The notes under the pieces: generated by a model | Told to the model about the DNA's origin: nothing | Databases searched by the model: none | The model's input: the letters and a program-made list of their open reading frames with translations, nothing else | From: Ruminococcus sp. | GTDB taxonomy: Bacteria > Bacillota > Clostridia > Lachnospirales > Lachnospiraceae | DNA length: 64,000 bases | Direction: 5' to 3' | NCBI GenBank assembly: GCA_020024635.1 | Contig: JAHHTL010000006.1 | Coordinates: 5,094-69,093, forward strand | Translations under genes and position numbers: made by a program | Part shown: positions 53,301 to 61,399 of the stretch, piece after piece | Layout of the letters: each line of letters opens with the position of its first letter | Position numbering within the stretch: position 1 is the first letter of the stretch

Positions 53301-53401
53301 AACGCAACACCAATCGCCACAATAAAAAAGATAGATAGAAATCGTCCCAGACTTCTTTTTATTTCCATACAAAAATCTTTTCTAAGTGCCTTTTTCTTCA
53401 T
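50324..53401 (-). CDS. Large FtsX-like ABC permease with coiled coil
   Basis: 1025 residues. N-terminal segment near 20-40 (FLSIFFIVAIGVAFFSGIRSS), then a MacB-type extracytoplasmic part with a long Glu/Lys/Gln coiled coil near residues 235-475 (KEAKEELQKAKEEFERGKKEAQ style repeats), then FtsX core segments near 495-620 and 935-1020 (LISLTTMTRMVEEQRIQIGTLKALG, NNINITERQRELATLKVLG). It pairs with the adjacent ATPase. Substrate unknown; the two-component neighbours suggest an antimicrobial or envelope-stress role. ATG 53401 has AGGG upstream; ATG 53416 overlaps the ATPase stop. Confidence 0.88.
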   Translation of the reverse strand: MKKKALRKDFCMEIKRSLGRFLSIFFIVAIGVAFFSGIRSSEPDMRLSGDYYFDEQQLMDIKVISTLGLTKKDIQEVQKIKEIEKVEGGYSTDALCQVYDSKKVVHIFSILPTLNTVKVEEGRMPSQQGECLVDAEFMKESGYRIGDEITFSSGTSQSITKTLKRQTYTIVGTASSPCYISYGRGNSLIGTGSISGFICVPEEEFTLDVYTELYATVKGAREETAFTESYNRKIKKAEKSIEKMKQEREKERYNEVVKEAKEELQKAKEEFERGKKEAQDQIDQASAQLESGKNELANAKNLIVSGYQEVDAGSSSLDTQQEELNRKYMEVVARSAQVEEKENQLAQAKELWALFEESDNIEESIKIEVRNKITEAEAELADARNQLDYAKSQLDYGQQQITQGREQTKQAEKNLEKAEQSIPEKEQELAAAQKQFEASKKEAEEKILKGEQKIKEAEDDISKMEHAKWYVQSRETLPDYKGYGENADRMKAIGKVFPVLFFLVAALISLTTMTRMVEEQRIQIGTLKALGYSKVSIAMKYVGYAFIATIGGSIVGILVGEKILPYIIIVSYGIMYQHMEVVLTPYNVYYGLVAAFTALGCTLLATIFSCYKEMKQSPAELMRPPAPKQGKRVFMEKFPFIWKRFSFIWKATVRNLIRYKKRFFMTVIGIGGCMALLLVGFGLRDSIVDIAALQFSEIQMFDATVVLNKDATEQEKESAYETLKKDQRVEDTTVGLLQNVEVINGDTKKDVSMTVPNNTDAFPRFVSFQDRKSKKQYHLDDKGIILTEKMAKMLGVKKGDSIVIKDEINGELKLKISEICENYVGHFLYMSPTLYEKIYGKPPQYNVIYYTMKEEDIDQLESVGEEVMHTGGALSINYVKELKTTLDKMLGSLNIVLVVLVVSAGMLAFVVLYNLNNINITERQRELATLKVLGFYNKEVSSYVYRENMILTILGAMLGMILGRMLHRFVIVTVEVEAAMFGRNINVGSFVCSFLITIGFSLIVNGVMYFKLKKIDMVESLKSVE

Positions 53402-53409
53402 ATCATTCC

Positions 53410-54114
53410 CTACCATTCAATACAATCAATCGAAACTGGATCCTCATTGATTTTTATTTCAGAAACCTTACCATTTTTAATCTTGATCAGTCGATCTGCC
53501 ATCGGTGCAATGGCAGAATTATGGGTAATAACAATCACTGTCATTCCTCTTTTTCTACACATATCTTGCAGCAATTTTAAAATGGATTTTCCTGTATTAT
53601 AATCCAATGCCCCTGTTGGCTCATCACATAACAATAATTTTGGTCTTTTCGCCAAAGCTCGCGCAATGGATACTCTTTGCTGCTCGCCACCTGATAATTG
53701 AGCCGGAAAATTGTCGAGCCGATCTCCTAGACCAACATCTAGAAGAACCTCCTTTGCGTCTAAATGGTCTTTGCAGATTTGCATGGCAAGTTCTACATTT
53801 TCAAGAGCTGTAAGATTGGGCATCAGATTATAAAATTGAAATACAAATCCTATATCATCACGCCGGTAACTTGTCAGTTGTTTTCCATTGTATCTTGTAA
53901 TATCCTGTCCATCTACAGTGATCGATCCGCTTGTTGCTGTATCCATACCACCTAAAATATTAAGAACCGTTGTTTTCCCTGCACCACTTGGACCAACGAT
54001 CACAACAAACTCTCCTTTACGAATTGAAAAGTCAATTCCATCTACTGCATGAATCTGTACTTCTCCCATTTTGTATGTTTTTGTAATTCCTTCTAATTTA
54101 ACAAAATCTTCCAT
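53410..54114 (-). CDS. ABC transporter ATP-binding protein, LolD/MacB-like
   Basis: 234 residues. Walker A GPSGAGKTT near residue 40, LSGGEQQRVSIARALA near 140, Walker B LLLCDEPTGALD near 160, IVITHNSAI near 195. Partner of the FtsX-like permease. ATG 54114 with GAGG eight bases upstream; a GTG three codons earlier is the alternative. TATAAT on the minus strand (54152-54157) with a TTGTCA 19 bases before it is a likely operon promoter. Confidence 0.94.
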   Translation of the reverse strand: MEDFVKLEGITKTYKMGEVQIHAVDGIDFSIRKGEFVVIVGPSGAGKTTVLNILGGMDTATSGSITVDGQDITRYNGKQLTSYRRDDIGFVFQFYNLMPNLTALENVELAMQICKDHLDAKEVLLDVGLGDRLDNFPAQLSGGEQQRVSIARALAKRPKLLLCDEPTGALDYNTGKSILKLLQDMCRKRGMTVIVITHNSAIAPMADRLIKIKNGKVSEIKINEDPVSIDCIEW

Positions 54115-54223
54115 TTTGTTCACCTCAATCGCTCAGAATTTTCGTACATTAATTATAACATGATTTTTTTCGAAAATGACAAAGTTCCCAGTAATTTCAC
54201 AAAATACAGTCCTGAAAATCCCT

Positions 54224-54251
54224 TGACTTTGCAGAATCTTTTATATAAAAT
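54224..54251 (+). promoter_or_regulatory. ssrA promoter
   Basis: TTGACT (54224-54229), 16 bases, TAAAAT (54246-54251). A second -10-like TATAAA lies at 54262-54267. The RNA 5' end at 54279 is made by RNase P, so the exact start matters little. Confidence 0.55.
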
Positions 54252-54278
54252 AAATATGCATTATAAAATTTATTCTTT

Positions 54279-54620
54279 GGGCTTGTACTGGTTTCGACAG
54301 GGATCTCGAAGATGGAGAAGCTATCCGTAGGAAGATGCGTCAAATCGCAAACTTAAAATTAAACGCTAACGATAATTTCGAATTAGCTGCAGCCTAATTG
54401 CTGCATGTCAGCTCTAGAGCACCCACACTTTAGAAATCTGGCACCGACAATGTGGGAAACGATGCCGGCAAAGCTTTGAGCCGACAGGCGTATTATGAAG
54501 CTACCAAAACCGTAAGAGTGTTAGTTCTCGTGCGGCAGAGGGAATGAAAAAGAACTGACTATGATAGTAGAAGTACATGGGACAGGTTTTTGGACGCGGG
54601 TTCGACTCCCGCCAGGTCCA
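54279..54620 (+). ncRNA. ssrA: Transfer-messenger RNA
   Basis: Rescues stalled ribosomes with SmpB (gene at 56091-56558). The 5' end GGGCTTG pairs with CAGGTCC near the 3' end to form the tRNA-like acceptor stem, with TACTGGTTTCGACAGGG and GGGTTCGACTCCC as the D-like and T arms. The tag frame starts at GCA 54347 and encodes ANLKLNANDNFELAAA with TAA at 54395-54397. The pattern with ANDNF and ELAAA matches clostridial tags. Terminal CCA is not encoded. Confidence 0.96.
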
Positions 54621-54626
54621 TTTTTA

Positions 54627-54660
54627 AAGGAACGGAGCTCTTAATTGAGCTCCGTTCCTT
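54627..54660 (+). terminator. ssrA terminator
   Basis: AAGGAACGGAGCTC (54627-54640), TTAATT loop, complementary arm (54647-54660), then ATTT. 14-bp perfect stem; U run is weak. Confidence 0.75.
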
Positions 54661-54680
54661 ATTTAAGGAGGAACTGCGTT

Positions 54681-55274
54681 ATGAAAAAATACAACAATAT
54701 TATTTTTGATTTTGGAAATGTTCTTGCAAAATTTGATGTCAAAGAGATCTTGACACACTTTTGTTCTTCCACTGAAGAATTTCAACTTATGAAAACTGCC
54801 TTATTCTATGATTGGGATGCTCTTGACGGTGGAAAAATTGACTATTTTGATTATATGAGAACTGTAAAAAATCAACTTCCAGTATCTCTTCACCAGAAAC
54901 TAGAGCATTTGTCTAAAACCTGGTATCAGCACCTATCTCCTATTTCTGAAACATGGACTTTGATTCAGGAATTAAAAAAAAGCGGATACGCTCTTTATAT
55001 TTTATCGAACGCATCCACTTATTTTGCTGAACATGCTTCTTTTTTTGAAATTACAAAAGAATTTGATGGAATCGTATTTTCTGGTCCGCTTAAAATGGCA
55101 AAACCAAATTCCGAAATTTACCAATACCTTTTCCACTCTTTTCAACTCATCCCAGAAGAATGCCTGTTTTTAGATGATAAAAAAGAGAATATTGATGCTG
55201 GAATAAAATTAGGTATGGACGGAGTGGTATTTGACCTTTCCGTTCTTCCACAATTACGTCAGCTCCTCTTATAG
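54681..55274 (+). CDS. HAD-family hydrolase (HAD-IA)
   Basis: Phosphatase of 197 residues. Motif I IFDFGNVLAKFD near residue 8 (nucleophile Asp), motif II LYILSNAS near 105, motif III Lys in SGPLKMAKPNSEIY near 140 and motif IV CLFLDDKKENIDAG near 165. Substrate not known. AAGGAGG nine bases before ATG 54681. The last 16 bases overlap the convergent aroD end. Confidence 0.9.
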   Translation: MKKYNNIIFDFGNVLAKFDVKEILTHFCSSTEEFQLMKTALFYDWDALDGGKIDYFDYMRTVKNQLPVSLHQKLEHLSKTWYQHLSPISETWTLIQELKKSGYALYILSNASTYFAEHASFFEITKEFDGIVFSGPLKMAKPNSEIYQYLFHSFQLIPEECLFLDDKKENIDAGIKLGMDGVVFDLSVLPQLRQLLL

Positions 55275-56017
55275 AAGATTGGAAACACTTGCTGTAGATC
55301 CTCTACCTTTGGTTGTCCCGGAGCTGAGGATTGTATCCCTTGTGCAAATGTAATTGATGATCCAAAAAGGCCACCACAATAACGACTGATCACCCCTTCT
55401 TCCGACATCGACATTGTAATGAGTGGTCTTTTTGCATACAAGCGATTCATTTGCTCCGTAGCGGACAGCAAGTTTAACACATCTTCTTTTGAATGTGGCA
55501 TAACCGCCAACTTGATAAGATCTGCTCCCGTGTCTTGCATGTGACACATTTGCTTCATCATATCGGTTACCTTTGGAGTCTTCTGAAAATCATGACTAGA
55601 AATAATCGTCTTAACTCCCGATGTATGTGCAATCTCAACCAGCTCTTTTGTCTGCCTTTCACTCTGAGAATATTCTACATCTAAAAGATCAATCTTTCCT
55701 GTTTGTACTGCTCGTATGGCAAACTGTCTATATTCCTTGTCCTTCTCCTGTCCAAACCCTCCTTCTTTCAAGGTTCGATAGGTGAAAATCAAAGGTTTTT
55801 GCCCCAGCTGATTTTGAAATATGTCTAAAATCTCCTCCAAATCTGTTTGAATGGTTTCAAACGCATCACTTCTCCATTCAATAAGATCACAAGGAATTTC
55901 TTTTATTTTTGCAATCTGTTCTATAATCTCTTCTTTTGTTTTTCCCTGAACTGGTACACAAATTTTTGGACTTCCTGTTCCAATTTCAACCTCTTTTACT
56001 CTAATGGTCTGAATCAT
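55259..56017 (-). CDS. aroD: 3-Dehydroquinate dehydratase, type I
   Basis: Third step of the shikimate pathway, forming a Schiff base with substrate. 252 residues. Motifs: ICVPVQGKTKEEI, LIEWRSDAFE, the catalytic His in IISSHDFQKTP, the Schiff-base Lys in ADLIKLAVMPHS and MSEEGVISRYCGGLFGS. No other shikimate genes are near. ATG 56017 with AGGA upstream; a GTG six codons earlier is possible. Confidence 0.95.
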   Translation of the reverse strand: MIQTIRVKEVEIGTGSPKICVPVQGKTKEEIIEQIAKIKEIPCDLIEWRSDAFETIQTDLEEILDIFQNQLGQKPLIFTYRTLKEGGFGQEKDKEYRQFAIRAVQTGKIDLLDVEYSQSERQTKELVEIAHTSGVKTIISSHDFQKTPKVTDMMKQMCHMQDTGADLIKLAVMPHSKEDVLNLLSATEQMNRLYAKRPLITMSMSEEGVISRYCGGLFGSSITFAQGIQSSAPGQPKVEDLQQVFPIFYKRS

Positions 56018-56090
56018 TTTCTTTCCTATCCCCACTCTATGGCAAATCTTTCAACTTTATCCACATTTACATTCTACAATCTACATACTT

Positions 56091-56558
56091 TTACCCAAAA
56101 TTCCGGATCTTAAAATCTCTTTGCGCCTCTCTTTTTTGATCTTTTTTGGCAATATCATCTCTCTTATCGTATAATTTCTTTCCTTTTGCCAGTCCAATTT
56201 CCACTTTTACGAGACTTCCGCTAAAATAAACTTTAAGAGGCACAAGTGTATTTCCTTTTTCTTTCATTTTCCCAAAAATTTTGAGAATTTCCTTTTTGTG
56301 GAGAAGAAGTTTCCTTACTCTTAGAGGATCTTTATTAAAAATATTCCCTTTTTCATACGGACTTATATGCATTCCATAAATGAAAATCTCTCCATTTTCA
56401 ATGCGAATAAATGCCTCCTTGATGCTACACTGTCCCATTCGAAGTGATTTCACTTCTGTTCCATGAAGTACAATTCCTGCCTCATATTGGTCTAATATAA
56501 AATAATCATGGTATGCTTTTTTATTATTTGCAATCAGTTTTCCTTCTGTCTTTGCCAT
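56091..56558 (-). CDS. smpB: SsrA-binding protein SmpB
   Basis: Binds tmRNA and mimics the anticodon arm in the ribosome. 155 residues. Signature regions NKKAYHDYFILDQYEAGIVL, GTEVKSLRMGQCSIKEAF and HISPYEKGNIFNKDPLRVRKLLLHK, and a basic tail (KRDDIAKKDQKREAQRDFK). Downstream of rnr by 33 bases, with ssrA about 1.5 kb further. Confidence 0.97.
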   Translation of the reverse strand: MAKTEGKLIANNKKAYHDYFILDQYEAGIVLHGTEVKSLRMGQCSIKEAFIRIENGEIFIYGMHISPYEKGNIFNKDPLRVRKLLLHKKEILKIFGKMKEKGNTLVPLKVYFSGSLVKVEIGLAKGKKLYDKRDDIAKKDQKREAQRDFKIRNFG

Positions 56559-56591
56559 TTTACATCCTCTCTTTTTTACAACATATAATGT

Positions 56592-58724
56592 TTATACAAG
56601 TTCAAAATCTATGGTACGTTGCTGCTTATCAACTCCTATCACTTTTACCGTAACTCTTTGCCCAAGTCGATAGGTCTTTCCTGTATGAACTCCTACCATT
56701 TCATAGCTGGATTCTATATAATCATAATGATCATCGTGCATATTCATTACATGCACAAGCCCTTCTACCGTATTGGAAAGTTCTACATAAATTCCCCATT
56801 TTGTGATACCAGAAATCACCCCTTCAAACTCCTTACCAATCTTTTGAATCATAAATTCCGCTTTTTTTAGTTTGATCGTTTCTCGTTCTGCTTCTTCTGC
56901 TCGTCTTTCTCTTTCACTTGATGAAATTGCAACCTCTGTAAGAATCTGATTGTAATGTTCGATCCGCTCTTCATTAAATCTTCCTCTTAGATTTTCTTTT
57001 ATAATCCTGTGAATCTGAAGATCTGGATATCTTCGGATCGGTGACGTAAAATGTGTATAATATTTGGACGCTAACCCAAAATGTCCGCCATTTTCTGGCG
57101 AATATTTTGCTTGTTTCATTGCCCGCAAGGTCAATCTTGCAATCATCGGCTCTTCTTTCGTTCCTTCTACTTTTTCCAGAAGTTTTTGCACTTCTTTTGG
57201 ACGTATTTCACTGTTACCTATATGAATATGATACCCAAAATTATTAATAAACGTACTTAATTGTTTTATTTTTTCTTCATCCGGCTGCTCATGGGTTCGA
57301 TAGAGAAACGGAAGTTCTCTCCAGTAGTATTCTTCTGCCACTGTTTCATTTGCCAGAAGCATGAAATCTTCAATTAGCTTCGTCGCATCGTTTCTTTCAT
57401 ATGGTTTTAGTTCCAATGGCGTTCCATTTTCATCGAGAATGATTTTGGTTTCTGGAAAATCAAAGTCAATGGCTCCCCTGTCTTGACGCTTCTTACGAAG
57501 AATCTTAGAAAGTTCCGCCATTTTCACAATCATAGGCACGAAATCCGCACAAGCTTTGCTCACTTGTCTTTGATCTTCTTTCATTGATTGCTCCTCAAGG
57601 ATAGTCTGAACCTGATGATAACTCATTCGCTTTGTTACCTGAACGACTGTTTCTGCAATCTGATGATCCACCACTTCTCCCTTTGCATTAATCTTCATCA
57701 TACAACTAAGTGCAAGGCGAACTTCTCCTTCATTCAAGGAACAAATTCCATTGCACAATTTATGTGGGAGCATAGGAATCACACGGTCTGCAAGATAAAC
57801 ACTTGTTCCACGCTCTAGCGCTTCTTTGTCAATAGCACTTCTCTCCTGTACATAATTTGTAACATCTGCGATGTGCACTCCTAAATGATAATACGCGCCT
57901 TCCATTGTCAAGGAAACGGCATCATCTAGGTCTTTTGCATCTTCTCCATCAATGGTGATCATCTTTAGATTTCTTAAATCTATTCTTCCTTGTTGATCTG
58001 CCTTGGTAACTTCTTTCCCCACTCGCTCTGCCTGATTTAAAATACGTTGTGAAAATTCTGTTGGCAAGTCATATCCTTTTACGATTGAAAGGATATCTGT
58101 TCCCGGATCATTGACATGTCCTAATATTTCCACTACTTTTCCCTCTGGTTTCGCACGATCTGTACCATAAGATGTAAGTTCAACCACAACTTTATGACCG
58201 GTCATTGCACCTTTATCTTTTCCTGACGGGATATAAATATCATTTAAAATCCGCTGGTTATCTGGCCTTACAAATCCAAAGCTTTTGCATTTTTCATAGA
58301 CACCTACTAACTTTTCCATCCCATGGGATAAAATCTTCACAATTTTTCCTTCTTTTCGTTTCCCTTCTGGTTCTTTTGTAATGATAAACTCTACCTGATC
58401 TCCCTGGAACGCCCCATTTATATTCTCTTCTGCGATAAAAATATCCTCTTCTACCCCTTCTTGAATTACAAACCCAAATCCCCTTGCATTAGCCTGAAAC
58501 ATTCCTGTGAAATGCTTTGTCTCACCTTTGGCATATTTTCCTCTTTTGGTGACATATATTTTTCCTTCTTCTACCAATCCATCTAGTGCGCTTTTTAAAA
58601 GTGATCTTTGTTCTTTCGGAATTTGAAGTACAATTGCAATTTCTTTGATTTTCATAGGTACATACATTTCATCGCATATAAAATCATATAAAACTTTCTT
58701 TCTTTTCTCAAATGTTTGATCCAA
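56592..58724 (-). CDS. rnr: Ribonuclease R
   Basis: 3'-5' exoribonuclease that degrades structured and tmRNA-associated mRNA. 710 residues. Cold-shock domains at about 65-220, RNB domain with TIDGEDAKDLDDAVSL near 260 (catalytic Asp residues) and the YRTHEQPD and HFTSPIRRYPDLQIHR motifs, and a C-terminal S1 domain (ISGITKWGIYVELSNTVEG). TTG at 58724 with GAGG eight bases upstream is the chosen start; the upstream open frame has no site. Followed by smpB. Confidence 0.96.
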   Translation of the reverse strand: MDQTFEKRKKVLYDFICDEMYVPMKIKEIAIVLQIPKEQRSLLKSALDGLVEEGKIYVTKRGKYAKGETKHFTGMFQANARGFGFVIQEGVEEDIFIAEENINGAFQGDQVEFIITKEPEGKRKEGKIVKILSHGMEKLVGVYEKCKSFGFVRPDNQRILNDIYIPSGKDKGAMTGHKVVVELTSYGTDRAKPEGKVVEILGHVNDPGTDILSIVKGYDLPTEFSQRILNQAERVGKEVTKADQQGRIDLRNLKMITIDGEDAKDLDDAVSLTMEGAYYHLGVHIADVTNYVQERSAIDKEALERGTSVYLADRVIPMLPHKLCNGICSLNEGEVRLALSCMMKINAKGEVVDHQIAETVVQVTKRMSYHQVQTILEEQSMKEDQRQVSKACADFVPMIVKMAELSKILRKKRQDRGAIDFDFPETKIILDENGTPLELKPYERNDATKLIEDFMLLANETVAEEYYWRELPFLYRTHEQPDEEKIKQLSTFINNFGYHIHIGNSEIRPKEVQKLLEKVEGTKEEPMIARLTLRAMKQAKYSPENGGHFGLASKYYTHFTSPIRRYPDLQIHRIIKENLRGRFNEERIEHYNQILTEVAISSSERERRAEEAERETIKLKKAEFMIQKIGKEFEGVISGITKWGIYVELSNTVEGLVHVMNMHDDHYDYIESSYEMVGVHTGKTYRLGQRVTVKVIGVDKQQRTIDFELV

Positions 58725-58768
58725 TTTACTCACCTCTTCCCGTAAATTTCCTCTTCTTTTTCTTATAA

Positions 58769-58801
58769 AGAAAAAACACTCTATATTGTGTATAGAGTGT
58801 T
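58769..58801 (-). terminator. Terminator after secG
   Basis: Minus strand AACACTCTATA and TATAGAGTGTT (58775-58785 with 58791-58801), then six T (58769-58774). It lies between secG and rnr. Confidence 0.9.
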
Positions 58802-58817
58802 CATTCATCTTCTCTAC

Positions 58818-59060
58818 TTAGTTAAATACACTAAGATTCAAAACCAATGCTAAAACAATAAACAAAATCGCAAGGAACTTTGTCGACTTTACAAGTGCTC
58901 CTTCCATAGAGCGTCCTTTATTCTGTCCCCAGTAGCTGTCTGCTACTCCGGCAATGGTTCCTAATCCAGCTGACTTACCTTCTTGAAGAAGAATAATCGC
59001 TGATAGTGCAATACAATCTATCACAAAAATAATTGTTAAAACGATTTTCAAAATCTCCAT
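58818..59060 (-). CDS. secG: SecG protein translocase subunit
   Basis: 80 residues, two membrane segments (residues 3-25 and 55-76) joined by the conserved loop LLQEGKSAGLGTIAG. Part of the SecYEG channel. GGGAGG before the ATG. Lies between eno and rnr. Confidence 0.96.
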   Translation of the reverse strand: MEILKIVLTIIFVIDCIALSAIILLQEGKSAGLGTIAGVADSYWGQNKGRSMEGALVKSTKFLAILFIVLALVLNLSVFN

Positions 59061-59125
59061 CTATCTACACCTCCCGCATATAAACAGATACATTCTAACA
59101 TACTTATTTTATATTTGCAAGATTT

Positions 59126-60394
59126 TTACTCAACTTCTTCTTCAATCCGAAGTAACCTATTATACTTTGCCACACGTTCCGATCTACATGGCGCCCCTGT
59201 CTTTATTTGCTCTGCTTGAAATGCCACTGCTAAATCAGCAATGATTGTATCTTCTGTTTCACCTGACCGGTGAGATAAAATACAGGTATATCCTTCTTTT
59301 TTTGCAAGTGCTATGGTTTCCATAGTCTCTGTCAATGTTCCAATCTGATTCACTTTGATAAGAATTGCATTTGCTACATTACTGTCAATTCCTTTTTTCA
59401 GTCTTTTTTTATTTGTAACAAATAGATCATCTCCCACTAGCTGTACATCATCCCCTAGAGTCGCTGTAAGCAGCTGCCACCCTTGCCAGTCTTCTTCATC
59501 TAGCGGATCTTCTATAGAACAAATCGGAAATTCCTGTAAAAGCTGCTCATAATACCAAATCAGCTCCTGCGCAGTACGCTCTACCTTCTGTCCTCTCATT
59601 TTACTTTCTCCCGGAAATTCATATTTTCCTGCTTTTTCATTGTAAAGTTCTGATGCCGCCACATCCAATGCAATTTGAATGTCCTCGCCCATTTCATATC
59701 CTGCTTGTTCTACTGCTTCTCTTAAAAATGACAGTGCTTCTTTTGCATCTTTTAAGTTTGGTGCAAATCCTCCTTCATCTCCTACCGAAGTGTGAAACTG
59801 ATATTGATTCAGAAGTTTTTTTAACGTCTGGTATATTTCTGCACACATTCTTAACCCTTCTTTAAATGTTTGTGCACCCACGGGCATAATCATAAATTCC
59901 TGAATATCCAACGTATTATCAGCATGCCTTCCACCATTTAAAATGTTCATCATAGGAACTGGAAGTGTTCTGGCATTCACTCCCCCTAAATATCGGAACA
60001 AGGGAAGTTTCATTGCTTTTGCTGCTGCCTTTGCAACCGCCAAAGACACTCCCAAAATTGCATTTGCCCCTAATCGTTCTTTATTCTTTGTCCCATCCAA
60101 TCGAATCAGCAATTGATCAATGGCTACCTGATCTAGCACATTCATCCCTATGATGGCATTTGCAATTTCATCATTGACATGATTTACGGCACAAGACACG
60201 CCCTTCCCACCATATCTTATGCCTTCGTCCCGAAGTTCTATCGCTTCAAATTTACCTGTGGATGCCCCAGACGGCACTGCTGCGCGCCCTACCACTTCGT
60301 TTTCTACAAGTACTTCCACTTCTATCGTAGGATTCCCTCTGGAATCCAGAATTTCTCGTGCGTATATATCCTGAATCGGTATGTTCAAAACCAT
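59126..60394 (-). CDS. eno: Enolase
   Basis: Converts 2-phosphoglycerate to phosphoenolpyruvate. 422 residues, normal. IYAREILDSRGNPTIEVEV, SGASTGKFEAIELRD, the MIMPVGAQTFKEGLRM loop, VGDEGGFAPN, LIKVNQIGT (catalytic Lys) and SHRSGETEDT are intact. ATG 60394 with GGAGG eight bases upstream. Confidence 0.98.
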   Translation of the reverse strand: MVLNIPIQDIYAREILDSRGNPTIEVEVLVENEVVGRAAVPSGASTGKFEAIELRDEGIRYGGKGVSCAVNHVNDEIANAIIGMNVLDQVAIDQLLIRLDGTKNKERLGANAILGVSLAVAKAAAKAMKLPLFRYLGGVNARTLPVPMMNILNGGRHADNTLDIQEFMIMPVGAQTFKEGLRMCAEIYQTLKKLLNQYQFHTSVGDEGGFAPNLKDAKEALSFLREAVEQAGYEMGEDIQIALDVAASELYNEKAGKYEFPGESKMRGQKVERTAQELIWYYEQLLQEFPICSIEDPLDEEDWQGWQLLTATLGDDVQLVGDDLFVTNKKRLKKGIDSNVANAILIKVNQIGTLTETMETIALAKKEGYTCILSHRSGETEDTIIADLAVAFQAEQIKTGAPCRSERVAKYNRLLRIEEEVE

Positions 60395-60539
60395 ATCTAA
60401 TCCCTCCTTTTTACAATAGTATTTCCACTTCACCACGCTTAATTCGTTGACTTTTATTTTTTATCGGGTTACAATTTTAGTACGATTCATTGATTCAAAA
60501 TCAAAGGGTAAATAGGATATCATATGGGGGATTTTTACT

Positions 60540-61382
60540 ATGAAAGAAAAGCTTAGACAATTCCTGCTCCTTACTGCGAGCATTCTTGTTATGGCTATTG
60601 GAACTTATTTTTTTAAGTTCTCCAATAATTTTACATTTGGAGGAATCACTGGACTTGCGGTTTTAATCAATAAATTCGGATGGATGTCTGCCAGTGACTT
60701 TACCTTTGTAGCCAATATGGTTCTTTTGGTCATTGGCTTTCTTGTACTTGGGAAAGGCTTCGGAGCTAAGACGGCCTATTGCAGTATTTTACTCTCTGTT
60801 ACATTATCGCTCCTAGAGAGAGCCTATCCTATGACACATCCGCTTACAGATCAGCCAATGCTAGAATTATGCTTTGCCATTGCTCTTCCGGCTCTTGGTT
60901 CTGCCATTTTATTTAACATCGGTTCTTCTAGCGGAGGTACGGATATTATCGCGATGATTCTAAAAAAATATTCCAGCTTTGATATTGGAAAAGCACTTCT
61001 GATCTCTGACATCCTCATTACCATTGGAGGGTGCCTTGTCTTCGACATAAAAACTGGTTTATATTCTTTTTTAGGTCTTTCCATACGATCTTTTATGATT
61101 GATAACTTTATTGAAAGTTTCAATCTTTCCAAATATTTCAATGTCGTATGCGATAATCCTGATCCCATCTGTGATTTTATTGTAAACACACTCCATCGAA
61201 GCGCCACTGTCTGTAAAGCGCAAGGTGCTTTCACCGGAAACGATAAATACATTATTTTCACTGCATTAAACCGCCCACAGGCTGTAAAACTTCGCAACTA
61301 TATTAACAAAAATCAGCCACAGGCTTTTATCCTAATTTCCAATACCAGTGAGATTATTGGAAAAGGATTTCACAGTATTTAA
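60540..61382 (+). CDS. YitT-family membrane protein
   Basis: 280 residues, about six hydrophobic segments in the first 190, then a cytoplasmic DUF2179 domain (residues about 210-275, FTGNDKYIIFTALNRPQAVKL). Function not established for the family. ATG with GGGGGAT upstream; topB starts 17 bases later, so they may be cotranscribed. Confidence 0.9.
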   Translation: MKEKLRQFLLLTASILVMAIGTYFFKFSNNFTFGGITGLAVLINKFGWMSASDFTFVANMVLLVIGFLVLGKGFGAKTAYCSILLSVTLSLLERAYPMTHPLTDQPMLELCFAIALPALGSAILFNIGSSSGGTDIIAMILKKYSSFDIGKALLISDILITIGGCLVFDIKTGLYSFLGLSIRSFMIDNFIESFNLSKYFNVVCDNPDPICDFIVNTLHRSATVCKAQGAFTGNDKYIIFTALNRPQAVKLRNYINKNQPQAFILISNTSEIIGKGFHSI

Positions 61383-61399
61383 AAAGGAGCGTTTATTTT

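Noticed and set aside
60851..61297. Minus-strand frame opposite the YitT gene
   Set aside because: No ribosome site or domain; the YitT frame has membrane segments and a DUF2179 end.
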